Part shown: positions 16,011 to 23,114 of the stretch, piece after piece
Layout: every line of letters starts with the position of its first letter
How positions within the stretch are numbered: position 1 is the stretch's first letter
Assembly (NCBI GenBank): GCA_039714835.1
Contig: JBDLIN010000008.1
Span: forward strand, 1 to 37,136
Direction of reading: 5' to 3'
Source: SZUA-22 sp039714835
Lineage (GTDB): Bacteria > Bacteroidota > Ignavibacteria > Ignavibacteriales > Melioribacteraceae
Length of the DNA stretch: 37,136 nucleotides
Notes under the pieces: generated by a model
Database searches by the model: none
What the model saw: only the letters and a program-made list of their open reading frames with translations
What the model was told of the DNA's origin: nothing
Made by a program: the position numbers and the translations under genes

Positions 16011-17510
16011 ATGAAAGATAATGCACATAATATAAATGAAATTATTAATAACCAAAATAATCAGTTTGAACAATCCATTTCTGAAACAACAATTATTTTA
16101 GCTGCTGGACATGGGAAAAGGATAAAATCTCACACATCTAAAATGCTTCATAAAATTTGGGAAAAACCTACTGTTGAAAGAGTTTATGATGCATCAAAAA
16201 ACGGACTAAAAAATGTTAATACAATTATAGTTGTTGGAATTAAAGCTGATGATGTAATAAATGTTATTGGTGAAAAACCAAACACACTATTTGCCTATCA
16301 GGAAAAACAGAATGGGACTGGTCATGCCGTACAGGTTGCTCTTGAAAAAATTAATAATGATTATGATGGCATTATATACATTCTTCCAGGTGATATGGGA
16401 TTAATAGATAGTGAAACTATGAAGAATTTTAAGAATAACTTTATTAATTCTCAAGCAGATATGATGGTTCTTACTGGTTTATACGAAGGTGATTCTAAAA
16501 ACAATAATTATGGTAGAATTGTTAGAGTAAAAGATACTGATACACAAGGTAATTGGTCTGGAGAGGATAGAGGAAAAGTTATTGAAATTATTGAGCATAA
16601 AGACATTTTAAATTTGGATAATGATAAACCATACATCACCAATTTTAAAGGAAAAGAATACAGTTTCACCAAGAAAGAATTGATTGATAATAATGAATTT
16701 AATTCTGGTGTTTATGCCGTAAATTATAAAAAGATGAATGAATTGATCAATAATCTTGATAGCAATAATGTTCAAGGCGAAATATATATCACCGACTTGA
16801 TTTCGGTTTTTAATAATAATGGATTGACAGTTCGTGCAGTTCCCCCTCGAGAACAGCATGTTCTTATGGGTTTTAATAATAAATCTGTTCTTCTACAAAT
16901 GGAGAATATTGCGCGTGAGATTGTCTATGAAAAATTGAAAGATATTGTCGCTTTTGAAGATCCCTACGATTTCTTCATACATGAGGATGTTGTAGAATGT
17001 ATTCTTGACTTGGATAAAAAAGGACAGCCTCTTGATATCTATATTGGTAAAGGTGTATATCTTGGCAAAAAAGTAAAAGTGAATTATAATTTAAAACTTT
17101 ATAAAAACACATATGTTAAAGGGAATGTTCAATTTGGAAAGCGTGTAACTATTTCAGAAAATGTTCACCTATCTACATTTGATCATCAAACTTTGAAGCT
17201 AGGTGACCATGTTGAAATTCTCTGGGGAAATATTATTAAGGGTAATATTGTTATTGGAGATAATTCAAGAATAGAATCAAGTGTTAATATGACTGGCAGT
17301 GATGAATTCCCATTAAGAATTGGTAAAAATGTAACAATTAAAGGAACGAGTTATCTATTCGGCAGTATTGTTGAAGATGATGCATTCATTGAGCATTCAA
17401 TATTTATTAAAAAGAAAGTAGAAAGTTTTGTTACGAAGGATGGGGAATCTCGAAAGATCAGATTCTATTTACCTATGCCTGAGGGCTTAGATTCAATTTC
17501 AGATTTATAA
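16011..17510 (+). CDS. GlmU-like sugar-1-phosphate nucleotidyltransferase with left-handed beta-helix tail
   Basis: 499 residues. Residues 26-290 form a GlmU-type uridylyltransferase: LAAGHGKR (30-37), a Lys in TSKMLHK (44), QNGTGHA (100-106), the metal Asp in PGDMG (128), NSGVYA with Asn231, and GEIYITD near 256-262. These fit transfer of UMP to GlcNAc-1-phosphate. After a linker of about 50 residues (290-340), residues 341-470 are hexapeptide-like beta-helix turns. The acetyltransferase hallmarks of E. coli GlmU (for example the catalytic His region) are not recognisable, and the helix is short, so the usual bifunctional label would be unsafe. The nucleotide and sugar could also be different. 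An AGAGG site lies upstream of the ATG. It converges on rpsT. Confidence 0.75.
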   Translation: MKDNAHNINEIINNQNNQFEQSISETTIILAAGHGKRIKSHTSKMLHKIWEKPTVERVYDASKNGLKNVNTIIVVGIKADDVINVIGEKPNTLFAYQEKQNGTGHAVQVALEKINNDYDGIIYILPGDMGLIDSETMKNFKNNFINSQADMMVLTGLYEGDSKNNNYGRIVRVKDTDTQGNWSGEDRGKVIEIIEHKDILNLDNDKPYITNFKGKEYSFTKKELIDNNEFNSGVYAVNYKKMNELINNLDSNNVQGEIYITDLISVFNNNGLTVRAVPPREQHVLMGFNNKSVLLQMENIAREIVYEKLKDIVAFEDPYDFFIHEDVVECILDLDKKGQPLDIYIGKGVYLGKKVKVNYNLKLYKNTYVKGNVQFGKRVTISENVHLSTFDHQTLKLGDHVEILWGNIIKGNIVIGDNSRIESSVNMTGSDEFPLRIGKNVTIKGTSYLFGSIVEDDAFIEHSIFIKKKVESFVTKDGESRKIRFYLPMPEGLDSISDL

Positions 17511-17514
17511 AAAA

Positions 17515-17541
17515 AGCGATGTTGGATTTTCCAACATCGCT
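17515..17541. terminator. Bidirectional intrinsic terminator (rpsT and GlmU-like gene)
   Basis: A perfect 12-base stem, AGCGATGTTGGA (17515-17526) and TCCAACATCGCT (17530-17541), with a 3-base loop. Read on the minus strand it is followed by seven Ts, the classic shape, so it ends rpsT transcription. On the plus strand it comes directly after the GlmU-like stop codon but has only a weak T-rich tail. Confidence 0.9.
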
Positions 17542-17567
17542 AATATTTAAAGAAAATTTAACTATTC

Positions 17568-17831
17568 TTATTTTTCAGCACTGATTTTATTTACATGTTT
17601 TGTAAGTGAAGATTTTCTTCTAGCAGCAGTGTTTTTATGCAATCTTCCCTTGGTAACAGCTTTATCTATAAAAGAAACAGCTTCTTTCAATGATGCATCT
17701 GCCTCAGCTTTATCTTTTGAAGAATGTACTTTCCTCATTAAAGTTTTTACTTTTGATAAAGTTGCTTGATTTCTTACTCTTCTTCGTTCACTTTGTCTAA
17801 TTCTCTTTTTAGCTGACTTATGATGAGCCAT
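17568..17831 (-). CDS. rpsT: 30S ribosomal protein S20
   Basis: 87 residues, the usual S20 length. A basic helical protein that binds 16S rRNA early in small-subunit assembly. The N-terminus MAHHKSAKKRIRQSERRR is diagnostic, as is the C-terminal KGRLHKNTAARRKSSL segment. Single-gene transcript: its own promoter lies 33-64 bases upstream and its own terminator 27 bases beyond the stop codon. Confidence 0.98.
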   Translation of the reverse strand: MAHHKSAKKRIRQSERRRVRNQATLSKVKTLMRKVHSSKDKAEADASLKEAVSFIDKAVTKGRLHKNTAARRKSSLTKHVNKISAEK

Positions 17832-17863
17832 GTTTTATCCTAATATTATTTTTAACAAGTTTA

Positions 17864-17895
17864 CAAATATACTATTATCAAGTTTTTATGTCAAA
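17864..17895 (-). promoter_or_regulatory. rpsT promoter
   Basis: On the minus strand, TTTGACA (17895-17889) then, after a 17-base spacer from TTGACA, TATATTTG (17871-17864). This fits both the sigma-70 consensus (TTGACA, 17 bases, TATATT) and the Bacteroidota form (TTTG, about 20 bases, TANNTTTG). It is the clearest promoter in the window and fits a highly expressed ribosomal protein gene. Confidence 0.75.
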
Positions 17896-17935
17896 CAATA
17901 AAGATTTATCGATTTCACTCTAAATTTTATATTAC

Positions 17936-17943
17936 TATTTTTG
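17936..17943 (+). promoter_or_regulatory. Possible -7 element for queE-queD
   Basis: TATTTTTG matches TANNTTTG and lies 24 bases before the queE ATG. No matching TTTG -33 element is found at the right distance, so the call is tentative. Confidence 0.3.
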
Positions 17944-17967
17944 TAAAGTATTTGGAAATATACTTTT

Positions 17968-18606
17968 ATGATAACAATCAATGAAATATTTCATTCAATT
18001 CAGGGCGAAAGCACTTATGCTGGCCGCAGATGTGTTTTTGTAAGATTAACTTATTGTAATCTTCGATGCACATATTGTGATACCGAATATGCATTTTATG
18101 ATGGCGAAGAGCGATCGATAAAATCAATAATTGATGAAATTAAAAAGTATGATTGCAATTTTGTTGAAATTACTGGTGGTGAGCCTTTGATGCAGGAGGA
18201 ATCACTAGAACTAATGAAAACATTATGTGATCTTGATTATGAAGTAATGCTTGAAACCGGGGGAAGTTTACCGATTGATAATGTAGATGAAAGAGTAAAA
18301 ATAATTATGGATCTTAAAACTCCGTCAAGCGGAATGATGAAAAAAAATTATTATGAAAATATTAGTAAAATAAAAAACAGAGATGAAATCAAATTTGTGA
18401 TCGGTTCAAGGGAAGATTATAATTGGTCTAAGGATATTATCCAGAAGTATAATCTTAATGGAAAATGTTCAATCCTTTTTTCGGTAGTTTTTGATGAATT
18501 AGAACCAATTAAATTATCTGAATGGATTTTGGAAGACAAATTAGATGTGATTTATCAACTGCAAATGCATAAATATATTTGGGAACCAGACAAGCGGGGA
18601 GTATGA
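17968..18606 (+). CDS. queE: 7-carboxy-7-deazaguanine synthase
   Basis: 212 residues. A radical-SAM enzyme that rearranges 6-carboxytetrahydropterin to 7-carboxy-7-deazaguanine in the queuosine/preQ0 pathway. Seen: the substrate-side SIQGESTYAGR, the cluster-binding CxxxCxxC at Cys30, Cys34 and Cys37 (TYCNLRCTYCDTE), ITGGEPLMQ for SAM binding, and METGG further on. The short length with a trimmed barrel is usual for QueE. The stop codon overlaps the start of queD, so the two are translationally coupled and supply consecutive steps, QueD first. Confidence 0.95.
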   Translation: MITINEIFHSIQGESTYAGRRCVFVRLTYCNLRCTYCDTEYAFYDGEERSIKSIIDEIKKYDCNFVEITGGEPLMQEESLELMKTLCDLDYEVMLETGGSLPIDNVDERVKIIMDLKTPSSGMMKKNYYENISKIKNRDEIKFVIGSREDYNWSKDIIQKYNLNGKCSILFSVVFDELEPIKLSEWILEDKLDVIYQLQMHKYIWEPDKRGV

Positions 18607-19022
18607 TGAAAATAGCAAAAGATTTTAGATGGGAAATGGCGCACAGACTTCAATGTCACAAAGGGAAATGTTTTAATCTTCATGGACACTCCTATAAATT
18701 GCAAATTGAATTTGAAGGGAAGGTTGATGAACAAACCGGAATGGTTTTAGATTATTTTGATGTAAAAGATATTGTAGCGCCAATTGTTGATAAGCTCGAT
18801 CATACAGTAGTTGTTTGGGAAAAGGATACAGAATTAATTGAAATGCTTAAGAAACTAAATTCAGCACATGTTATATTACCTTTTGAAACCACAGCTGAAA
18901 ATCTGGTTGGCTACTTTTTAAATGAAGTTTCAAAAGCTGATCTTCCAATAGAAATTAATAAAATAAAAGTACGTGTCTGTGAAACCGAAAATTCCCACGC
19001 TGAGGATGAATTTAGATTTTAG
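18603..19022 (+). CDS. queD: 6-carboxy-5,6,7,8-tetrahydropterin synthase
   Basis: 139 residues from the ATG at 18603, which overlaps the queE TGA as ATGA; a GGGGAG site lies just upstream. (An upstream TTG at 18579 is in frame but less likely; the second ATG at 18606 is also possible.) The enzyme converts dihydroneopterin triphosphate to 6-carboxytetrahydropterin. Zinc ligands His14, His27 and His29 are visible in MAHR and NLHGHSY, the catalytic Cys23 sits in CFNLHGH (CxxxHGH), and the C-terminal CETENSHAEDEF supplies the family Glu. The queC and queF genes are not in the window. Confidence 0.95.
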   Translation: MMKIAKDFRWEMAHRLQCHKGKCFNLHGHSYKLQIEFEGKVDEQTGMVLDYFDVKDIVAPIVDKLDHTVVVWEKDTELIEMLKKLNSAHVILPFETTAENLVGYFLNEVSKADLPIEINKIKVRVCETENSHAEDEFRF

Positions 19023-19135
19023 AAAGAGTTCACACGGAGATACAAAGAAGGCGCTAAGTTCGCAGAGCTGAAAATAGTTTTTAATTATAATAGCAATCTT
19101 TGCGATTCATTGCGTTCTCTGCGTGAAATAGAAAC
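19023..19135. repeat. CTCTGTG-type intergenic inverted repeat, copy 3
   Basis: Left arm TTCACACGGAGATACAAAG and GTTCGCAGAG; the right arm read on the minus strand gives TTTCACGCAGAGAACGCAAT and CGCAAAGATTGC. It fills the gap between the convergent queD and outer-membrane barrel genes and touches both stop codons. It is more diverged than copies 1 and 2 and lacks the short GC-rich palindrome they carry. Confidence 0.55.
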
Positions 19136-19136
19136 T

Positions 19137-19814
19137 CTAATTAAAATTATAATTAAAACCTATCATCAATCTTATCATATGTTTAGGTTGATTTATTGCA
19201 GCGTCTGCGTCAGAATATTTGTAATCTTCACGTGGATTAACATTAACATCATCTGGATTATAAGTTGTATCGTGTCCATGCAAATCGCTTGAGAAAAAGA
19301 AATCATAACCTGCATGTAGAACTAAATCAAATTTACTGCTCATTCTGAAGTAACTTTCTAAACCAGTACCAACTCCCCATTGATCGCTTGTTACTTCAAA
19401 TTCTTCATTTCCACCTATATAACTGTAAAATCCTGTGAACATTGTATATCTCGGACCGAAAACAAGATATGTTCTTTTAGAAAGAAGATGAATGTTGTAT
19501 AAAAAATCAAATCTAAAATCTAAGATATCACCACTTTCATCAGGAACCCCATTCGTATTATTGTTGATGAAGATCTTTCGGGCGTCTAAAGCATTACCTC
19601 CACTTGTAGATGTATATCCAAATCCAATCTTTGCCGCAAGAGGAAAATCTTCTGCAAAATTAGCGATTAATGCATTCATCCCAATACTAAAGCCGTTATA
19701 ATAACCAATTTGTAGACCGCTGGAAAAATTATTTTCACGTGGTAAATTCTGTGAAAATAAAATAATATTCATTAAAAACATCAAAACGGCCAATAATTTT
19801 ATTACTTTTCTCAT
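19137..19814 (-). CDS. Outer-membrane beta-barrel protein
   Basis: 225 residues. Signal peptide about 1-21 (ends LFSQ). The rest is made of alternating amphipathic strands rich in Gly and aromatics (GLQIGYYNGFSIGM, LAAKIGFGYTST, DFRFDFLYNIHLL, WGVGTGLESYFRM, FDLVLHAGYDFFF), and the last strand MIRLMIGFNYNF ends in Phe-Asn, like other small barrels of the OMP_b-brl type. A His/Asp-rich loop (HGHDTTYNPDD, about 178-188) is probably extracellular. Function unknown; small barrels of this sort are common in the phylum. The gene stands alone. Confidence 0.75.
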   Translation of the reverse strand: MRKVIKLLAVLMFLMNIILFSQNLPRENNFSSGLQIGYYNGFSIGMNALIANFAEDFPLAAKIGFGYTSTSGGNALDARKIFINNNTNGVPDESGDILDFRFDFLYNIHLLSKRTYLVFGPRYTMFTGFYSYIGGNEEFEVTSDQWGVGTGLESYFRMSSKFDLVLHAGYDFFFSSDLHGHDTTYNPDDVNVNPREDYKYSDADAAINQPKHMIRLMIGFNYNFN

Positions 19815-19957
19815 TTGAACCTCGTTTATTTAAAGACAATTGGTCTTAGATTCAATAAATGTACCAGTAAAATCATATTTAATTCATTGAAAATGGGATT
19901 TAATGTCAAATAGTTTACTTAACAGGTTAAATGAAGCAAAAGTTACATGTAATAGTT

Positions 19958-20791
19958 TCAATTTAAACTATTCAATCCAAACTTTTTTCTTAATATTGCA
20001 TCAAATAATTTTGTTGGAAGTAAATTTTTAAGAAGAGGAAGAAGAAGACTCTTTTTCCCTATGCGATAAGAGGGAGGAATTTTACCATTTGAAATAATTT
20101 TTACAATTTTTTTTGCAAGTTCTTCTGCTGGTGTAGCTACTACTTGAGAACCATAGGCTCTTTTCATGATATAACTTTCTAAAGATTTATATAAAGAATC
20201 ATCACCAAAAATTTCAGATGCTCCTTTTCTTGCTCTATTTCCAAAATTGGATTTAATTGCTCCAGCCTTAACTGTCATTACATCTATTCCGAATGACTTT
20301 AGTTCTAAGCGTAAAGCATCGGAAAATGAATGGAGTGCCGCTTTACTTGCACAATATGCCCCGGAAAAAGGAGTTGTCACAAGTCCTGAAACACTTCCAA
20401 TATTAACAATTATTCCAGAACCATTCTCTTTCATTGAAGGAGCAACTTTCTGAACGAGTGAAATGGGGGCATAAACATTTGTCTGAAATTGATGATGAAT
20501 TTTCTCTTCTGATAGATTAATTGCCGGAGCCATTAGACCATAACCGGCATTGTTTATCAGTATATCAATTCTACCGAAAATTTTTATTGTATTTTCAATA
20601 ACTTGTGATTGCTCGGTGTCATTTGTCACATTGAGTTGTTCGGTTTGGCAGCCTTTTTCCTCTAGCTCTAAAATGGCATCTTTATTTCTAGCAGTCGCAA
20701 TTACATTGAAATTGTTTTTAAGAAACTCAACAGCTAATGCTTTTCCTATACCTGATGAACAGCCGGTGATCAATACAACTTTTTTTTGCAT
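19958..20791 (-). CDS. Short-chain dehydrogenase/reductase
   Basis: 277 residues of the classical SDR family. NAD(P) binding by TGCSSGIG (9-16) and NNAG (80-83); the catalytic set is Ser133, Tyr146 and Lys150 (YCASK). The C-terminal 50 residues are basic and hydrophobic, which is seen in membrane-associated members. The substrate cannot be told. The start codon is 3 bases downstream of the sirtuin stop, so it is in the same transcript. Confidence 0.88.
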   Translation of the reverse strand: MQKKVVLITGCSSGIGKALAVEFLKNNFNVIATARNKDAILELEEKGCQTEQLNVTNDTEQSQVIENTIKIFGRIDILINNAGYGLMAPAINLSEEKIHHQFQTNVYAPISLVQKVAPSMKENGSGIIVNIGSVSGLVTTPFSGAYCASKAALHSFSDALRLELKSFGIDVMTVKAGAIKSNFGNRARKGASEIFGDDSLYKSLESYIMKRAYGSQVVATPAEELAKKIVKIISNGKIPPSYRIGKKSLLLPLLKNLLPTKLFDAILRKKFGLNSLN

Positions 20792-20794
20792 TAA

Positions 20795-21535
20795 TTAATT
20801 TCCAATTCTTATTTGATTTAGAATATTAGGTAATACTTCTCCAGCCTTACCTTGCAACGAACAATCCACTGTGCCGGAAATATCAGTCATTTCAATATTT
20901 ATTTCCACCAGGTATGAGCCGCCTTGTTTTGCTGATATCGGAATATATGCAGCTGGATAAACGACAGCAGAAGTTCCAACAATAAAACAAATGTCACTCA
21001 TTTTTGCTTTTCTTTCAGCCTCTGCAAAAACATCTTGGGGAAGCATTTCACCGAACCAAACAACATCTGGTCTTATCATTCCACCACATTTTGGACATTT
21101 TGGAGCTTCATCAACATCAATAAATTTCTCAATACCGTAAAAGGTTCGACAATCCATACAGAAATTACGCTCAATATTACCATGAACTTCAAGTATATTA
21201 GAACTTCCTGCTCTGTAGTGGAGATTGTCTACATTTTGTGTTACAACAGTAATATCATCATAATGTTTTTCAAATTCGGCAATAGCAAGATGTCCAGGAT
21301 TTGGACCGGTATCCCTTACAATTTTTCTTCTGTATTGATACCACTCCCAAACCAAGTTTGGATTACTCATAAAACCATCAATACTTGCAAGTTCTTGCGG
21401 ACTCATTTTATTCCACAGACCACCCTGACCACGAAATGTTTCGATTCCACTTTCAGCTGACATCCCAGCACCGGTAAAAAATAGAATGGATTTCGCAGAT
21501 TTTAATCTCTCAATTAATTCTTTTGGAATTTCCAT
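20795..21535 (-). CDS. cobB: Sirtuin NAD-dependent deacylase (Sirt5-like)
   Basis: 246 residues, a full Sir2 domain. NAD site GAGMSAESGIETFRG (22-36), TQNVDNLH (99-106), catalytic His118 in EVHGN, and a zinc site from Cys126, Cys129, Cys147 and Cys150. It has Tyr66 and Arg69 in WYQYRR, the YxxR pair that in human Sirt5 and E. coli CobB binds acidic acyl groups, so removal of succinyl or malonyl groups from lysine is likely in addition to acetyl. It lies between the OB-HD nuclease gene (40 bases upstream) and the SDR gene. Confidence 0.92.
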   Translation of the reverse strand: MEIPKELIERLKSAKSILFFTGAGMSAESGIETFRGQGGLWNKMSPQELASIDGFMSNPNLVWEWYQYRRKIVRDTGPNPGHLAIAEFEKHYDDITVVTQNVDNLHYRAGSSNILEVHGNIERNFCMDCRTFYGIEKFIDVDEAPKCPKCGGMIRPDVVWFGEMLPQDVFAEAERKAKMSDICFIVGTSAVVYPAAYIPISAKQGGSYLVEINIEMTDISGTVDCSLQGKAGEVLPNILNQIRIGN

Positions 21536-21575
21536 AATAAGGTCCTTTACTTTTTACAGAAACAATTAATAAAAC

Positions 21576-22568
21576 CTATAAATCAAATAGCGAGTCTTTC
21601 GGATTTTCATCTTTGTCTTGAGGTGGAACATAAATCGCAGTTTCCGCCAATCTAATAAAATTAGTCCAATTAGATTTATCCTGCTTTTCATTCTTAATAG
21701 AATTCAGAAATGCATTTGATTTAGCACTTAATTCATCTGCATGATAAAGCACAACAGCTTCAGCCATCTTTGGTATAACGGGGGATGCATGCTCTAATTT
21801 TCCTTGATGGCTCAATACTAAATGAATAAGCTGATTCTTAAGATCCTCTGGGAAGTTTGGGATTTGTTTTGTCTTTTCTTCAATCCGTGTCGCTGCAATT
21901 ACAATATGACCGACCAATCTCCCTTTATCAGTATAATCGAAAGAGGTTTTATAGGTTAACTCTTCAACTTTGCCAAAATCGTGTAGTATAGCAGCAGTAA
22001 TTAGAAGATCTCTATTTAATTTCGGATGAATATCACAAGCTAAATTACAAATTTTAATAATTTCCAATGTATGTTCTAGTAAACCATGGATATAAGCATG
22101 ATGCCAAGCTTTACCTGCCGGAACATTTATATATTTTTCTTTTGTTTCATCGTCGAAGATTTTAGCTAAGAGGGATTTTAGATTGTTATCAGATATGCTT
22201 GATATTGCATTTTCTAATTCTGATTTCATTTCGTTGATATTTCGTTCTGAAACCGGAAGAAAGTCAGAATGATTTACATTATCATTCTCTTTTGCAGTTC
22301 TAATGTTCTTAATTTTTAATTGAGGTAAACTGTTAAATTCATCAAACTGGCAGGCTACTTTTACAATCATTCCTTCTTCTGTTTGATTATAAAAAAGTTC
22401 AAATCCATCCCACATTTTTGCAGCAATTGAAGCAGATTTATCTCTCAGCTCTAAATCGAGATATTCTTTACCGGTTCTAGCACTTTTCTTTTCAATTTTG
22501 GTTAGAAGTAAAAAGAGATTTACAGTATCACCCAAATTATATTCAGTCAAATTCTTTTGATTTAACAT
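21576..22568 (-). CDS. OB-fold plus HD-domain nuclease, YhaM-like
   Basis: 330 residues with the architecture of B. subtilis YhaM (314 residues), a 3'-5' exoribonuclease: an OB-type nucleic-acid-binding domain at about 10-95 and an HD domain from about 150. Metal-site residues are His166 (LLEHTLE) and His196-Asp197 (ILHDFGK), with later conserved HLVLSHQGKLEHASP. Cytoplasmic. The first gene of a run that continues with the sirtuin and SDR genes. RNA trimming is the expected role by homology; DNA activity is also known for the family. Confidence 0.85.
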   Translation of the reverse strand: MLNQKNLTEYNLGDTVNLFLLLTKIEKKSARTGKEYLDLELRDKSASIAAKMWDGFELFYNQTEEGMIVKVACQFDEFNSLPQLKIKNIRTAKENDNVNHSDFLPVSERNINEMKSELENAISSISDNNLKSLLAKIFDDETKEKYINVPAGKAWHHAYIHGLLEHTLEIIKICNLACDIHPKLNRDLLITAAILHDFGKVEELTYKTSFDYTDKGRLVGHIVIAATRIEEKTKQIPNFPEDLKNQLIHLVLSHQGKLEHASPVIPKMAEAVVLYHADELSAKSNAFLNSIKNEKQDKSNWTNFIRLAETAIYVPPQDKDENPKDSLFDL

Positions 22569-22595
22569 AAGTCAATGATCTCACTAATGAATATT

Positions 22596-23102
22596 TTATT
22601 TGCTTTTTTTAGTAACTGTTGAACTTGGAAGAGTTACTATCACTGTACGATTGAGCATCTCAATTGATACAGACAACGTTTGTTCATCCTTACTTACTTT
22701 TGAAACCACTCCTTCTAAGCCAATCATCGGGCCTGATCCAATTTCAACTCGTGCCCCTTTAATAATTCCATTATAAACGGTAACCTTACTAGCATTATTA
22801 AGTAAGAGTTTTAGATTTTCAATTTCCCAATCTGGAATCACAGCAGGTTTTCCGTTAAAGAAAATTGTTTTAATAACAGAATCACCTGTTAGTGCTAAGT
22901 TACGTTCATGCTCATTTGCGTTTATGAAAATGTAACTCTTGAACAAAGGTTCTGTGATTTTTTTCTTCCTGTCACTCCACTGTCTAATAACAGTCGTTGT
23001 AGGCAGATAAGTATTTATGTCAAAAGCATTGATTTGTTCAAGTGCTTTAAATTCATGTCTTGGTTTAGTATATAGAGCATACCATTTTTTCATTTTCAAC
23101 AT
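22596..23102 (-). CDS. NusG-like transcription antiterminator (UpxY type)
   Basis: 168 residues. An NGN domain opens with KKWYALYTKPRHEFKALEQI, followed by a segment typical of the specialised NusG paralogues (IRQWSDRKKKITEPLFKSYIFI) and a C-terminal KOW-like stretch (VEIGSGPMIGLEGVVSK, about 121-137). Such paralogues (RfaH, UpxY, LoaP) help RNA polymerase through chosen long operons, often polysaccharide loci. No such operon is in the window, so the target is elsewhere. The start may be the Met four codons in. It lies 12 bases after the hybrid kinase gene. Confidence 0.85.
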   Translation of the reverse strand: MLKMKKWYALYTKPRHEFKALEQINAFDINTYLPTTTVIRQWSDRKKKITEPLFKSYIFINANEHERNLALTGDSVIKTIFFNGKPAVIPDWEIENLKLLLNNASKVTVYNGIIKGARVEIGSGPMIGLEGVVSKVSKDEQTLSVSIEMLNRTVIVTLPSSTVTKKSK

Positions 23103-23114
23103 TCGTAATTATTT

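Noticed and set aside
17840..17967. Possible preQ1 riboswitch before queE-queD
   Set aside because: The short leader shows no C-rich loop and pseudoknot pattern, and most of it is taken up by the rpsT promoter.
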